Source: Punctularia strigosozonata HHB-11173 SS5 (taxonomy: Eukaryota; Basidiomycota; Agaricomycetes; Corticiales; Punctulariaceae). From it: a DNA stretch of 64,000 bases. A program made the translations under genes and the position numbers. The stretch is taken from contig NW_006767436.1 in NCBI RefSeq assembly GCF_000264995.1, positions 1,939,011 through 2,003,010 of the forward strand, written 5' to 3'. How positions within the stretch are numbered: the stretch's first letter is position 1; each line of letters starts with the position of its first letter. This document shows positions 33,015 to 47,404 of the stretch, in pieces. The notes below the pieces were generated by a model. The model made no database searches. It worked only from the letters and a program-made list of their open reading frames with translations, and had not been told where the DNA came from.

Positions 33015-34651
33015 ATGCGTGAAGTCATCTCCCTCCACGTCGGTCAGGCTGGTGTCCAGATCGGAAACGCATGCTGTAAGTGCGCCGACAAATCGGATTT
33101 CCCGCTTGGCGAGGCGTGTTGAAAACACTCCCGGACGCGTGGATACGCGTCGTTTTCATATTGCAACCCTTTCCTGAGCCGGCGGGCACGTCGCTAATAT
33201 GTCTTCATTTCCGCAGGGGAGTTGTACACAGTTGAGCACGGTCTTAGTGTTCGTAAATACCCTCCCCTCGTATCCTGTGTCTGACACGATTATCTTAGCC
33301 TGACGGCCGAGTTGCGGAGGGAGCAGTAAAAGGCAGCCCCGATGGCTTCACTACTTTCTTCTCCGAGACGTCATCCGGCAAACACGTACCGCGATCCCTC
33401 TACATTGATCTTGAACCGAACGTCATTGATGAAGTCCGGACCGGAACTTACCGCAGCCTTTTCCACCCGGAGACGATGATAACTGGCAAGGAGGACGCAG
33501 CGAGCAACTGTGGGTTTCGCATATGCAGTCGGGGTGTTCATCTCGCTGACAAGCCCACCAGACGCTCGTGGCCACTACACCATTGGCAAGGAGATGATAG
33601 ACACTGTTATGGACAAAGTTCGCCGCCTTGCCGACAACTGCACCGGTCTCCAGGGCTTCTTCGTCTTCCATTCCTTCGGCGGTGGAACCGGCTCTGGCTT
33701 CGGCGCTCTTTTGCTTGAGCGTCTCTCCACGGACTACGGCAAGAAGTCCAAGCTCGAGTTCAGCGTGTACCCAGCCCCTACCATGGCAAATTCCGTCGTC
33801 GAGCCCTACAACTCCGTTCTAACGACTCACACGACCCTCGAACACTCCGACTGTTCATTCATGGTTGACAATGAGGCCATTTACGACATTTGCAAGAAGA
33901 ACCTTGGCATCACCTCCCCGGGCTTCACCAACCTCAACAGGTTGATCGCTCAGGTCGTTTCGTCTATCACGGCCTCGCTCCGCTTCGATGGTTCCCTGAA
34001 CGTCGACTTGAATGAGTTTCAAACAAACCTGGTACCATTCCCTCGCATTCATTTCCCTCTCGCGACCTTTGCACCGATCATCTCAGCCGCGAAGGCTACC
34101 CACGAGCAAAACTCGGTTGCGGACATGACTTTCTCGTGCTTCGAGACTGGCAACCAAATGGTGAAGTGCGACCCTCGCGAGGGCAAATACAGTAAGCTCC
34201 GAGATTCATCCCATGAACGCCGTACTCAATGTTTTTCGCAGTGGCTTGCGCTTTGCTGTACCGTGGCGATGTCGTCCCCAAGGACGTGAACGCTGCCGTC
34301 AGCATCATCAAGACGAAGCGTACGATTCAATTCGTTGACTGGTGCCCGACTGGCTTCAAACTCGGCATTTGCAACGAACCCCCTGCTCATATCCCCGATG
34401 GTGACCTGGCCAAGGTGTCTCGTAGTCTCTGCATGCTGTCGAACACCACGGCCATCTCCAGCGCCTGGAGCCGGCTTGACCACAAGTTCGACCTTCTGTA
34501 CTCGAAGCGTGCCTTCGTCCACTGGTACGTCGGCGAGGGTATGGAGGAGGGTGAATTCTCGGAGGCGCGGGAGGATCTCGCCGCGCTCGAGAAGGACTAC
34601 GAGGAGGTTGGAATCGATTCGGCTGAGGCTGAGGAGCTGGGCGAGTACTAA
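33015..34651 (+). CDS. Alpha-tubulin, paralogue 1 (4 introns)
   Basis: Five exons (33015-33075, 33217-33248, 33299-33509, 33562-34191, 34242-34651) join to 447 residues. The start [20 protein letters not shown], the GTP-binding [16 protein letters not shown], the alpha-specific [19 protein letters not shown] and [10 protein letters not shown], and the acidic tail ending Glu-Tyr identify alpha-tubulin. The catalytic Glu region that acts on beta-tubulin GTP is intact. The H1-S2 loop has Ala at position 40 (EGAVKGS), so the usual acetylated Lys40 is absent, with a Lys two residues on. The protein forms alpha/beta heterodimers of microtubules. It lies 388 bp upstream of a second alpha-tubulin in the same orientation. 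Confidence 0.97.
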
Positions 34652-35039
34652 ATGCATGCGATTGACCGTCGCGTTGATCTCTTTGCGTATTACCCGGCCT
34701 TCGGCCTCCTTATAATCCGTCTTACTGTGCTATCATGGCTTCACGTATACTCGAGCATGTCGTTGCAACCTGGAAACTCTGGATATTCGGATACATTACA
34801 GCTTTACATAAGTCACGGAGTTCATGAGTCTGCTGGGGTGCAGCATGAGAATGCAGGGAGTGTTGATCGGATTGACACAGACTCCAGTGACTGCGAATTG
34901 TGTGGGTCGGAGCGCCACGAGACGCGCTTCGGTGATTGCGTTTGACTCCTGTTTTCGACGAGCACAAGTTCTCTGTAGCGACATTATCAACACTAGGTGT
35001 CGACAACCCTCTTTTTCGACGTCTCCGTGATCAACCAGA
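34652..35039. other. Spacer between tandem tubulins
   Basis: 388 bp carrying the 3' end of paralogue 1 and the promoter of paralogue 2. No gene or RNA is seen. Confidence 0.5.
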
Positions 35040-36892
<1,853 letters not shown>

Positions 36893-37251
36893 TTCTAGCC
36901 GGGATAGTAGGCTTGGGGTGGGTGTGCAGACCCTCTGGATCTAGTTTCAATTTGATTTCAATTTGATTGGGTTTACCTTCATGTAATTGCCCTTGGAAAT
37001 CGTTCACCATAGAGCACATTCGCTGACGCATTGACTAAATGCAGAGATTTTTTTAAGGGGCAAGGGGGTTGGCCGCGGCGCATGCGCGGTCAGGTAAGTA
37101 ACGTTGTGGCGTGTCCGTGCAATTGTTGCATCTTGACTTGTATGACACTGCACTTGCTGGTATAACGACATCCTCAGGCTGATAGCATATTACCTCCGCC
37201 GGTGCCTAGTATAGTGAACGCCTTTCTTCTGTTTGAACCGTTGGCACCAAT
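36893..37251. other. Intergenic, tubulin terminator and SEC15 promoter
   Basis: About 360 bp between co-directional genes. A short duplicated word (TTTCAATTTGATT) occurs at 36945-36965. No gene is seen. Confidence 0.4.
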
Positions 37252-40183
37252 ATGCCTCCCCGCAAGCGCCCTCAGTTCACCCAAGAGAATATCGACCAAC
37301 AGCTACAGCAAATACATCTGTTGGATCCATCATCGACTACCGAGAATCTTGAGCAACTAGGACCGATCATCCGCCAGATACACCAAAATCGTCAGCAGGA
37401 GGCATACTTACGGACCGTCAAAGCTTTGTAAGTGACACTCTACGCGGTTGTCGTTCGTACTGCATGTTCTATCACAAGGGTGGATTCAAAGGATGCGGAG
37501 ATCGAGAAAATATGCGGCGATAACTACCAGGACTTTATCTCCTCGGTATCCACGTTGTTCTCCATTCGTTCGTACACTACCAGCCTCCGAGAAAAGATCA
37601 CCTCCTTGGATCAAAATGTTTCACAGGTTGGTCGCGGTCTGGTAGAGAAGAAACGCGCATTGCTGCAGACGAAGAAGACTGCATCAAACCTTGACGAGGC
37701 CATTGACTCCCTGCAGGCCTGCCTTCGTGTGCTTGATATCGTTAACCGGGTTGGAGAGATGGTGAAAGAAGGCAAGTACTGGAGCGCTCTGCGGGTTGGT
37801 GATTCTAGCGACGCGCATGAACCGACAATCTGATGTATGCATGCTAGTCCCTGGAAGATATTCAAAGCATGCCCCCAACGTCGTTGTCACAAACCCCTTT
37901 CTATCAACATCTGCTCTCATCTTTACCATCCCTAAGAGTGCAGATTAAGGAGGCTGTCACAGCATCAACGAACCAATGGCTGCTGGATGTCCGCAATCTT
38001 AGCGGTCAGGTTGGTCAACTGGCATTGGAGGCGATGGAAGTACGCACGAGAAAGTGGCGAAGTCGGAGGGAGAAAGACCCAATGCTCGTCCGTAGCCGCG
38101 TTGGCAGTGCCGTGGAACTTGTAACTTATGAGAAGTCCGAATGTGAGTTGGGTCGTCGAGTACAATCTGACGACGACGAACTTCTGATTATTCCATAGTC
38201 AACGCTCTTGATAACGATAAGCTCAAGGTAGACTTCAAGCCGTTGTATCAGAGCATCCATATATACACCGCGTTGGACTCCATTGAAGAACTCCGGAAAT
38301 CCTATCAAGCTGATCGCAAGGTTTCGATCTCTTCACCTTCTCTCAACATGTACTGATCCTCTCGGTGCAGACACAATCGGAATTGATCCTTCCCGTACCG
38401 ATACCGTTGCAATCTCTTGCTACCTACACACAGGAGATTGTGGGTTTCTTCATCATTGAGACCAATGTACTTCGCACCACGGGCGACTTCCGCTCTATTC
38501 GAGAAGTTCAGGAGCTGTGGGATGCGCTTTTACGTCAGCTGACGGCTGGGATCACCTATTCGCTGAAGCTTGAGAATACTGCGGATGTATATCTCAATGT
38601 GAAAGAGACCTTGATATCATTCATCATAACCATGGAGGTGAGCAACACACATCCATCATACGTCAATGATCTGATGGTCATGCAGTCGTATTCGTACGCG
38701 ACAAGTCCTTTACACTCCTTCCTGGCTGTGATGTTCGAGAAATATGCCCAACTTCTGGAAAAGCAGTTCAGCAGGACCTTCGAAGAGGTACTTCTTGTTA
38801 CACCTCAGCCAAGATGCACCTTGATGAAGTCTCCCTTTGTAGTCCGTGTCCGCCGATGAATTAGTACCCATGCATGCGGATACCAGCTCCGAAAGGGACG
38901 CCATACTGAAGGCAGTTTTCATTCATAGGAGCGAAAGAGACGATATCACAAGGTATGTTGTTTCCATTCGCCGGGTTGTCGAACTCAACGTATTGTAGGT
39001 CGTCGCCCCCGCTCGATTTTCCTTGGTCGCAGATGTTCTACCAATGCTGCCAGAGTGTAAGACAGCTAGCAGTGACCAGAATATTGATTGGTGATGTGTC
39101 CAATAGATTGAGACATTCGTTGGCAAGTTTTATCAGTTCATCGAAGGCGTCTCGCAACACACCCGCAAAAGCGATGATTTGCTTAGCAAGGTACTTTGCC
39201 CCATGGGCATAGCAGACCATATTGATGTTTTGCCAGTCCCTCGATAAACTCCTAATCGAAAGTGTCAGCGAGAGTGTTGGACGACAGCTCGCGAAGACAT
39301 CCACACTCACGCAAATCGCTCAGATTGTCACCAATCTCGAGCACTTCCAAGTGGCCTGCGTCGAACTGGAGCGTGCTCTTACGACTTCCCAGTAAGCATT
39401 GGTGCCTCCAACCATTTATACCATGTTGAATCGAATATGTTGCTCAGCGGAGGGATAGTGAGGATAACGGCCTCCCCATCCTTCCAGTCCACCCTCACAC
39501 GCGCGCTGGCACGACTTACTGAATTGATAACCTCAAAACTCGACAATATATTCGAGCTTTCCGAGTATGACTGGACACCGGCTATACGCGAAGATGCTCC
39601 TAGCATGTACCTCTACGAACTGGTCAATTGGCTGACTACGGTGGTGGACGGACTTGTCATCAAGGAAACCTACAAGGACGATGCTTATCGCGGCGCTGCC
39701 GCGCATGTCGCGAACTGTTTGATGGTATACAATCCCAAATCTGCCTCTTCTTCGCTCACAGATCACTGGTAGGATTTCCTTGTTGGGCCCAACACCGCGT
39801 CGATCAACGAGAATGCTGTGTCAAATGTACTGGTGGATGTTGACTTCCTCGACGACCAATTCCGGAGCATTGGAAGAGGTCATTTGTCCGAGGTCTTCGT
39901 AGAATTGCGCCTGGTAATGACACTCCCAACTCTAAGGAATATCTCTGACCACCTTTGGGTTGTCGTTCAGACCACTTCGATAGCTATGTCGGACGCTGTG
40001 CAGGACTACCTCGTTCCTGCCACGCGTCAATCCTCATACGCTTGTGTCAAACCTAAACGTTTGCGAGCTTTACTGGATAAACTCGCTAAATACGGCGCCT
40101 CATGCAAAGATGCGCCAAATCGAGAGAAAGGAGAGCGACGTCGCAAGGAAGCAGAGCAAGTTGGACGTTTATACCCCGGATGA
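37252..40183 (+). CDS. SEC15: Exocyst complex subunit Sec15
   Basis: A multi-exon gene with short introns and about 780-800 residues. Start MPPRKRPQFTQENIDQQLQQ. Conserved N-terminal blocks follow: KDAEIEKICGDNYQDFISSV, REKITSLDQNVSQVGRGLVE and LDEAIDSLQACLRVLDIVNR with KEGKYWSALR. Middle blocks are LALEAMEVRTRKWRSRREKD, ALDSIEELRKSYQADRK and EIVGFFIIETNVLRTTGDFR. C-terminal blocks are ELSEYDWTPAIREDAPSMYL, YELVNWLTTVVDGLVIKETY and LVDVDFLDDQFRSIGRGHLS. These are Sec15 hallmarks. Sec15 is the exocyst subunit that binds the Rab GTPase Sec4 on secretory vesicles and contacts Sec10. Not every internal border was resolved. The stop lies 133 bp from the convergent GlnRS stop. Confidence 0.88.
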
Positions 40184-40316
40184 TCAGCGTGTTTGTGTGT
40201 GATAAAAACCGTACACTCTAGATATCATCAATGTAATATATCGTCACACGTAATGCAACGGTCGATAGTGAAGTGGACCATACACGTTGATAGCGAAATC
40301 CAGGGGTACTGTACGT

Positions 40317-43106
40317 TCACACCACAGCTTTACCCGAATCTTCCTTCAAGCTGACTATGCGATTAAGCACTATCCGATCATTATCGGCGGGGCCTGCAGG
40401 CGAGTCATCAGGCATATCCAGGCATCCAACCTTGGCTGTCTTGTCCAACGCAAAGTAGGCAACCCGAAGACCCTGGAAGCGTACGCACTCCTTCCCTATC
40501 AACTGCTCGCTGCTGACCTCCGGAGTGTCGCTAGCCTCAGAAGCGGCTGCAGCTTCGGGATTTTCCTGCTTTGCCTTAGCAGTTCGTGCCTTGCTCTCTA
40601 TCCGCGCCTGAACATACGACCTTTTGGCAAGCGACCAGAAACCGACTTCGATCATAGCGCCACTGATGACCTCCAAGCTGCTCGGGTTGATGTCTGCCCT
40701 GAAGTCCGGTGCCGCCGCCGGGTTGTCACTCTTGAACAGGGGGTGAAAGATTCGCGTTTCGTCGACAATGACGGGGCTGCCAGACGGCCGATGCTCGGCT
40801 ACCCATTGGATGAACGCTTTTGGTTTCTTCGTGCTGCCTTGTTCAAGCTTGCAGATGAGCTCCGTAACTTCGCCATTATCATCAGTCTTGAAGGAAGTGC
40901 ATGTGATAGGAGCCGGAGCGGAAAACAGTCCAACGGTTTTGCCGGGGGCGAGGCGGAAATATTCTTTGGAATCCTGCAGTCGGAAGTCGTCCCGGTCGAT
41001 GTACAACGTGCGGGCGAACGGAACCCTACTGATGCCTAGCTCGGGCACCTTAGGGTGTAGAGGTTTCTCCACGAACTCGACGTAATCCTCGGGAACGTTG
41101 TCAAGAGTGACCTTCAATGGACGGAGGACCATGAGGAGACGTGGGGCTGAATTCTCGAGATACTGCCTGACGGCCTGCTCAAAGCGCGCAAGCTGCAGTG
41201 TCGAGGGAGACGTTGAAACTCCCAAGGAGGAAACGAAGGATACGATCGCTCCCGGAGGGACACCCCGCCGTCTAAGTGCAATCAGAGTGTATAGGCGAGG
41301 GTCGTCCCAGTCCCTCACATGGCCTTCATTCACCAAGGCCAGTATTTTGCGCTTTGACATCACCGTGCCAGTAAGGTTCAACCTGCCATACTCCGATTGC
41401 CTTGGTTTGTAGACCTCGAGCGCGTCGCATAGCCATTCGTACGATTGGCGCGCCGCGATGAATTCGACGGTACACAAGGAGTGTCTGCGTGATCACTTCA
41501 GCCAGAGAACGGCCACAATATGAGGCCATGGATCAACTCACGAAATGTTCTCGAAACTATCGACCAAGCAGTGAGTAAAGTCATACGTTGGGTAAATTTT
41601 CCATTGGGTTCCAGTGCGATGATGAGGAGCATCGACCACTCGATACGCGATGAGGTCCCACATATACGGATTGCCGTCGGTAAGATCTTGCTTCATGCGC
41701 AAAACGGCCTCTCCTTCCTTGTACTTGCCCTCCTTCATCGCCCTGAACTCCGACAGCGAGTCCGCAACCGATTTTTCTCTGTGAACGCAGGGCTTCGGTT
41801 GAGCCACCTTGAGCCCACGATTCGCCTTGATTTCCTGCTCTACGGAGCTCGATCAGGGCAAGATGCCGATGAAACACCCAGGTAGACTTACCAGAACACT
41901 GGCACATATAGGCCTTCCCTCTCTGGATGAGCTCCTCAGCCAATTCGTACAACCTTTCAAAGTAATCGCTCGAGTAGGTGATCTTCCACGGTTCATACCC
42001 GAGCCACCGAACGGTCTCTAGGATGCTTTCAAAATATCGACCTTCTTCCGCCTCCGGATTGGTATCGTCATAACGTAAATAACAGTGGCCGCCGTGGTGC
42101 GCGGCATACCCGAAGTTGATGAAAATTGCTTTAGAATGTCCGATATGCAGGAAACCGTTGGGCTCGGGCGGGAATCGGGTGAAAACTTTGCCACCGGTCG
42201 CTGCCAGGTGCTGCTCGCGGAGGTGCGAATGAATTTGGGGGTTTTCTCCGGGTTTATGAAGTGCGCCCAGAAAACCTTCCTCAAATACCGATCGTGTAGA
42301 AGTTGAAGGCGTCGAGTCTGTGGCCACTGCCTTCTTCTTGCTCTCTGTGGGCCCATTCTTAGGCTCCTACAGGCTATGAGCATGCGCTGACGTGTTCTAT
42401 GCGTGTAATCGACGAACCTTCAGCTTCGGGGGAGCTGAACCCTTCGCGCCAAACTTCTCTGTGAAGACACGCTCGGCCGCGTTCTTCATCTCAAGAGCGT
42501 TCGCCCACCGCAAATCAGGGATACTCTTCAAGCCGTTCATGGCAGCACCGAGATTAGACCATCCTGTGATCTTTTCTGCCTGCGAGGTGATGAAGTCGCT
42601 GACACGGGCAAACAGGTCTTCTGGCGTAATACTGAATCCTGCGATGAGGTTATGAGGTTTACTGTACAGATACGAGTTGAACAACGAACCTACACCGCAT
42701 TCCTTATCGAAGTCCGCGCTGTCGACGGGCGCACGATGAGACTCCAAGTGCTTGGCAGCGGCTAAAGATAATCAAGGATGTCAGCTCGTGCGGCCCATAC
42801 CCCGAACATAGAACTCGCACCTGTAACCTGATCTGTGGTCTTGAGTCGCCCGTCTAAGATCGCATGAACGGCGTATTTCCTTTCTTCAACACCGAGGTCC
42901 TGCACTTCCTTGATCTTCGCGAAGGCTGCCAGCAGCGATGCCTGTTTCTCATCTAACACTCGCCCGTTCACGCCGTAATCGGGGGTTTCTACGAGATCCC
43001 TGAGTACGGCGGCACTTTTCTGAGACTTTGCGGCCTCTGCAGCCTTGGACTGGGAGAGACCTATGGATTTGAAGAGCTCGACGAGATTGGACGTATCGGA
43101 AGACAT
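40317..43106 (-). CDS. GLN4: Glutaminyl-tRNA synthetase, cytosolic
   Basis: A minus-strand gene with about five introns. The N-terminal domain (from 43106: [37 protein letters not shown]) is the YqeY-like appended domain of eukaryotic GlnRS. The class I catalytic core follows. The HIGH motif is in [20 protein letters not shown], then [30 protein letters not shown] and SLCTVEF. The KMSKS counterpart reads VMSKRK. The anticodon-binding beta-barrels are in the long last exon (from 41477), with [13 protein letters not shown] and RDDFRL, and the protein ends [11 protein letters not shown]. It charges tRNA-Gln in the cytosol. All signature residues are present. The gene is divergent from ARF1, with 536 bp between starts. 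Confidence 0.95.
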
Positions 43107-43394
43107 AGCTGTTGTCTACACGAGCTCGAAGCGGACAGCCAGGAGTGCAGGAATCGGCCCAAAGTTGGACCCTGATATAGTTTGTTGCCCACTTGGTGCC
43201 GAGTCAGAATCGATGGTGATGATACGCTCATCCGCCTTCATCCCACCGTCGACAGCGTCTCAACACCGCATCCAGTGCATCGATTAACACAGTAGTTTTT
43301 TCGCAGTGTATTTCGCAGGTGGCGTATTAAGAGTAGAACGGTCAAAACACATAGTATATTCCAAGCTAGCGCCTGTGCTGCCATCGTGTATATG

Positions 43395-43425
43395 GCATCG
43401 GCAGCATCGGCAGCATCGACAGCAT
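43395..43425. repeat. Short tandem repeat (9-bp unit)
   Basis: About three copies of GCATCGGCA, the last one degenerate, lie in the spacer between GlnRS and ARF1. Confidence 0.6.
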
Positions 43426-43518
43426 ATAACGATATGAGCCCGGATGACTCTTAGAACACGTACTCAACGGTCAACGTGGACTTGCTTTGAGATTGCCGCG
43501 TAGCAAAATGTGAGGAGG

Positions 43519-43525
43519 TATAAAA
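43519..43525 (+). promoter_or_regulatory. TATA box of ARF1
   Basis: TATAAAA lies about 120 bp upstream of the ARF1 ATG, within a 536-bp divergent spacer shared with GlnRS. The rest of that spacer holds no gene. Confidence 0.55.
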
Positions 43526-43642
43526 GCTGTGAGCGGGGGCGGTTCGGTCGGAGTGTGAACGCGCCAGCCAACCTCCCTTCGTAACGCCCTCCACCGTCAT
43601 CCGCCTTTCGCCTGTCTCTACTCCTCTCGACTACCGCTAGCC

Positions 43643-44481
<839 letters not shown>

Positions 44482-44787
44482 ACGGTGGCTTTTCTCATCG
44501 TATCGGGTCCCTGCTTGGCTAGTTCGCGTCATGCCTTACGATCCGTGACGAGCCCCGAAAAGAACCGCCTTTACTCTCTTCATAGTCACTGTGTTCCGTT
44601 GATGACCGTTTTCACCTGAAGTACTGGATCCGAAGTCTCTAACCACTTTATCTTGTTTCTGCTGTATACACTACGCATTCGTGCATGCACGGTAGATTCC
44701 CCCTCTCTCGCTCAATGGCAAGGACTGGAAGAGATAAATTATCCGGGTAACGTCTGCAGCGCCGGAGTACACCTCATGACCCTCGAA
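44482..44787. other. Intergenic between convergent genes
   Basis: About 306 bp, only the 3' flanks of ARF1 and the RING gene; nothing else seen. Confidence 0.5.
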
Positions 44788-46378
44788 CTATGATAAACGT
44801 CGCTTGCTCGCCCGAGCAGCCGCCAGTTCTTGCATGCGCTTCCTCTTTGCGTCTCGAGGAGCCTCTGAATATGTGGCAGTCTGCGGGGCGGCGGTCATCT
44901 CCGAGAGCTCCGATAGTGGTGAAGCACTCCGACTAGCAGAGCCGGTCAATATTGTAGCTGCCCGCGTCCTCCGCGGAGCTGAGGTCGGGGTAGGAGGCAG
45001 CGCTCCTGCAGCGGCCACGGGAGGAGGCGTCGAGGGCCGGCCTCTTCCTTGCACAGGCAACGGAAGCACGGCGTCGGTAGCAGACGCAGGATCGGAGACT
45101 TCTTCTGCATTGGAGCCTCGACGAAGCCTATGTGACGAGGTCGAGCCCTCGAGATCCCGTTCCTCCGTGCCCTCGCGGTGCGCAGGCGTGGACGGATGAG
45201 ACTCCTCTCTGTGAAACCTTGAGCTCGTGAAGAAGGATAAACATGCTTTCGATCCACTGACTCTCCGACTTCCGTCAGGTCGCTGTACTCGTCGTTGATG
45301 AACGCTTCCTCGGCTTCTTCCTCGCTGGTGTCAAGCTCTCGTCTCCTATCGATGCTCGCCCAACGTTTGGCAACCTCGAGCAAAGCGTCCCACTGCTGGC
45401 TGGCGGTCATGTCGATGTCAGAAATGTCTTCGTCTGTATACATCGTCCTGCATGATGGGCAAGGAAATGCCGGCGCAGGCGAAGCGCGCGGGTCGTCTGA
45501 GTACGTGGGTCGACGTTCGATCTGAGAGAGGCATGCGGTACAGAATAGATGATCGCATGGCAGACTGCAAGCTGGGGTATAAGCGACTGTTGAGCAGAGG
45601 CCGTGCGATAGGGTTTCACGTACGTAGCACATTTGCCACCCACGAGGGGCTCCATGCATATTGCGCATTCCTCCTTGTCGCCGTCCAGGGTATTAGACGC
45701 CATAAGCTCCTCAAAACGGCGTAAGAGCTGGAAACAGGGGTGGTAGGTAATCGGATCGAGCGAGCGAGACTTGAACAAACCTTGCGCATTGTATGCACAG
45801 TATCATCGGCATCTTGGTGAAGGACATCGTCTTCGAGTTCCTCCGCATCGCGCTTGATCTCTCGATTCTGGAGCTAAGCCACGGACTGAGCGGAAAGCTC
45901 GGTGCAACGCAAACAACCCTAACCTGGCGGATACGTTTCTTGTCGTTTCGCCGGCCCTGACGAAGAGGTCAAATCTGGCAGAGCTGACGAGGCGTGAGGT
46001 CGTACTGACCTTCTCCAACTTCTTGATCTCCGCCTTCAGAGTTTGCACCTGTGTCCTGAGAGCTGCATTGCTTGGCCCGGCGGCCTTGCCTTTCCGTGGC
46101 TGGATGGACCTTTCTTCCTCCTCGTGCAGTCTTTCCAGTTCATGTCGTAGAAAACCGTTTTTCTTCCTGAGATCGGCCAGCTCGTTTTGCATGGAGCGAA
46201 TGCCCTTGATCGGGTCGGAAAGTGGAGCCTGTCATCCGGTGGTGAGCTCGACGTCTCGCCCCGAACAGCATGAACGAACTTCAATGTCATTGACGGTTTG
46301 TGCAGCATCGTCATGTGCCCGTCGCTGGCTCTGCGCACTCTTCGAGCTCCCCGCAGAGCGTAGTCCGGCTCTGGGCAT
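44788..46378 (-). CDS. Coiled-coil RING-finger protein (probable E3 ubiquitin ligase)
   Basis: A spliced minus-strand gene starting at ATG 46378 (MPRAGLRSAGSSKSAQ). The second exon carries a charged coiled coil (MQNELADLRKKNGFLRHELE, TQVQTLKAEIKKLEK). A helical segment (DPITYHPCFQLLRRFEELMA) leads into a C3HC4 RING: EECAICMEPL, then CSLPCDHLFCTACL after an intron, then FPCPSCRTMY. The seven Cys and one His are all visible. The C-terminal part is disordered, with SPLSELSEM-type Ser-Pro sites and a basic end (KRKRMQELAAARASKRRLS). The protein probably binds an E2 and ubiquitinates an unknown partner. Its start codon lies 85 bp from that of the divergent CCDC97-like gene. Confidence 0.78.
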
Positions 46379-46400
46379 GGCGGCGGTCTCGGGAAGAGAT

Positions 46401-46408
46401 TATAAATA
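46401..46408 (+). promoter_or_regulatory. TATA box in 85-bp divergent promoter
   Basis: TATAAATA is placed in the short spacer between the RING gene (minus) and the CCDC97-like gene (plus), about 56 bp upstream of the latter's ATG. Confidence 0.5.
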
Positions 46409-46463
46409 GACCGACGTAGATTATTACTGGGACCCTGATCTAGGGGTAGCAGCGACAAAGCCA

Positions 46464-47210
46464 ATGTCTCGACCGCCCTTCCCCGCCCAAGCCGTGCTCG
46501 ACTATCTCGGCCTACCTCGAGACTACACGCCCTCGCCAGAACAGGAGCCGGTCGAGTTCCTTTCCAAGCACCTCCATGCGCTCCCTCCGCACCTGCTCGC
46601 ACCCTTCTCGGCGATCACGACCCCCAAACAGCGCACGGCGCTCGCGACGATCCGCAACCGGCGCCTGCGGCACGTCCAGTCCGGGCCTCCCGAGCTGGCG
46701 TTCGACGCGTGCAGGCGGACGTGGCCGACGCTGTGGCACGGGCGCGATCGGCGGTTCGGGCAGGTCGAAGGCGCGGACGAGGAGGCGTGGGCGCGGCGCG
46801 AGTTCATGGGCGGCGCGAAGACGCACTTGGGTAAGCTCGGCACGCTCCTGGGGGGCTACGAAGAGGAACGGGAGTCGGAGAGGGTGCGGATGCTCCGGAG
46901 AGTGCAGGCGGAGTCTACGCCGGAGGAAGAAGAAGACAGCGAAGACGAGGAAGACGAGGAGGTCGCGCCAGCGCCCCCACCCGAAGAAGAAGAAGAGGAG
47001 AGCTCCGAAGAGGAGAAGACGAATTTTGTGCGGATCGTGCAAGAGCGGTTCATTTACGGGTTGCTCGACTCGGTGGACTATGATGCCGTCGACTGGAACG
47101 ACGCGTTGGATGCTGGCGAGGGGGATCGAGAAGCCGAGGAACGGTGGTTCGAGGACGAGTCGGACACAGATACAGCCCATGTCGAGCGCTCGGACGAATA
47201 TGATTATTGA
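46464..47210 (+). CDS. CCDC97/DUF2052-domain protein
   Basis: A single exon of 248 residues. Start MSRPPFPAQAVLDYLGLPRD. The family hallmark is the C-terminal block NFVRIVQERFIYGLLDSVDY followed by DAVDWND and EAEERWFEDE, preceded by a long acidic stretch (residues 150-185, almost all Glu, Asp and Pro). The upstream half contains RTALATIRNRRLRHVQ, MGGAKTHLGKLGTLL and FDACRRTWP. CCDC97 proteins are nuclear and have been linked to the spliceosomal SF3B complex in animals; a role here is inference from family. It lacks introns, unlike nearly all its neighbours. Confidence 0.8.
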   Translation: MSRPPFPAQAVLDYLGLPRDYTPSPEQEPVEFLSKHLHALPPHLLAPFSAITTPKQRTALATIRNRRLRHVQSGPPELAFDACRRTWPTLWHGRDRRFGQVEGADEEAWARREFMGGAKTHLGKLGTLLGGYEEERESERVRMLRRVQAESTPEEEEDSEDEEDEEVAPAPPPEEEEEESSEEEKTNFVRIVQERFIYGLLDSVDYDAVDWNDALDAGEGDREAEERWFEDESDTDTAHVERSDEYDY

Positions 47211-47404
47211 TGATATGTAAACAGTGCGCATCTTTCGTCTTATCGTCACACATGGGAAAGGATCAACAAGGCGGCGCCTACAGAGGGTGTGTGGCCCGCC
47301 ATCACTCGAACATCCATGAGAGGGCCATTGTGTCCTGGTCTCTCTCTTTATCCTCTCTACACTTTACACCACCGCCGCCCTCGCAGCTCAAGCAAGACCA
47401 GACG

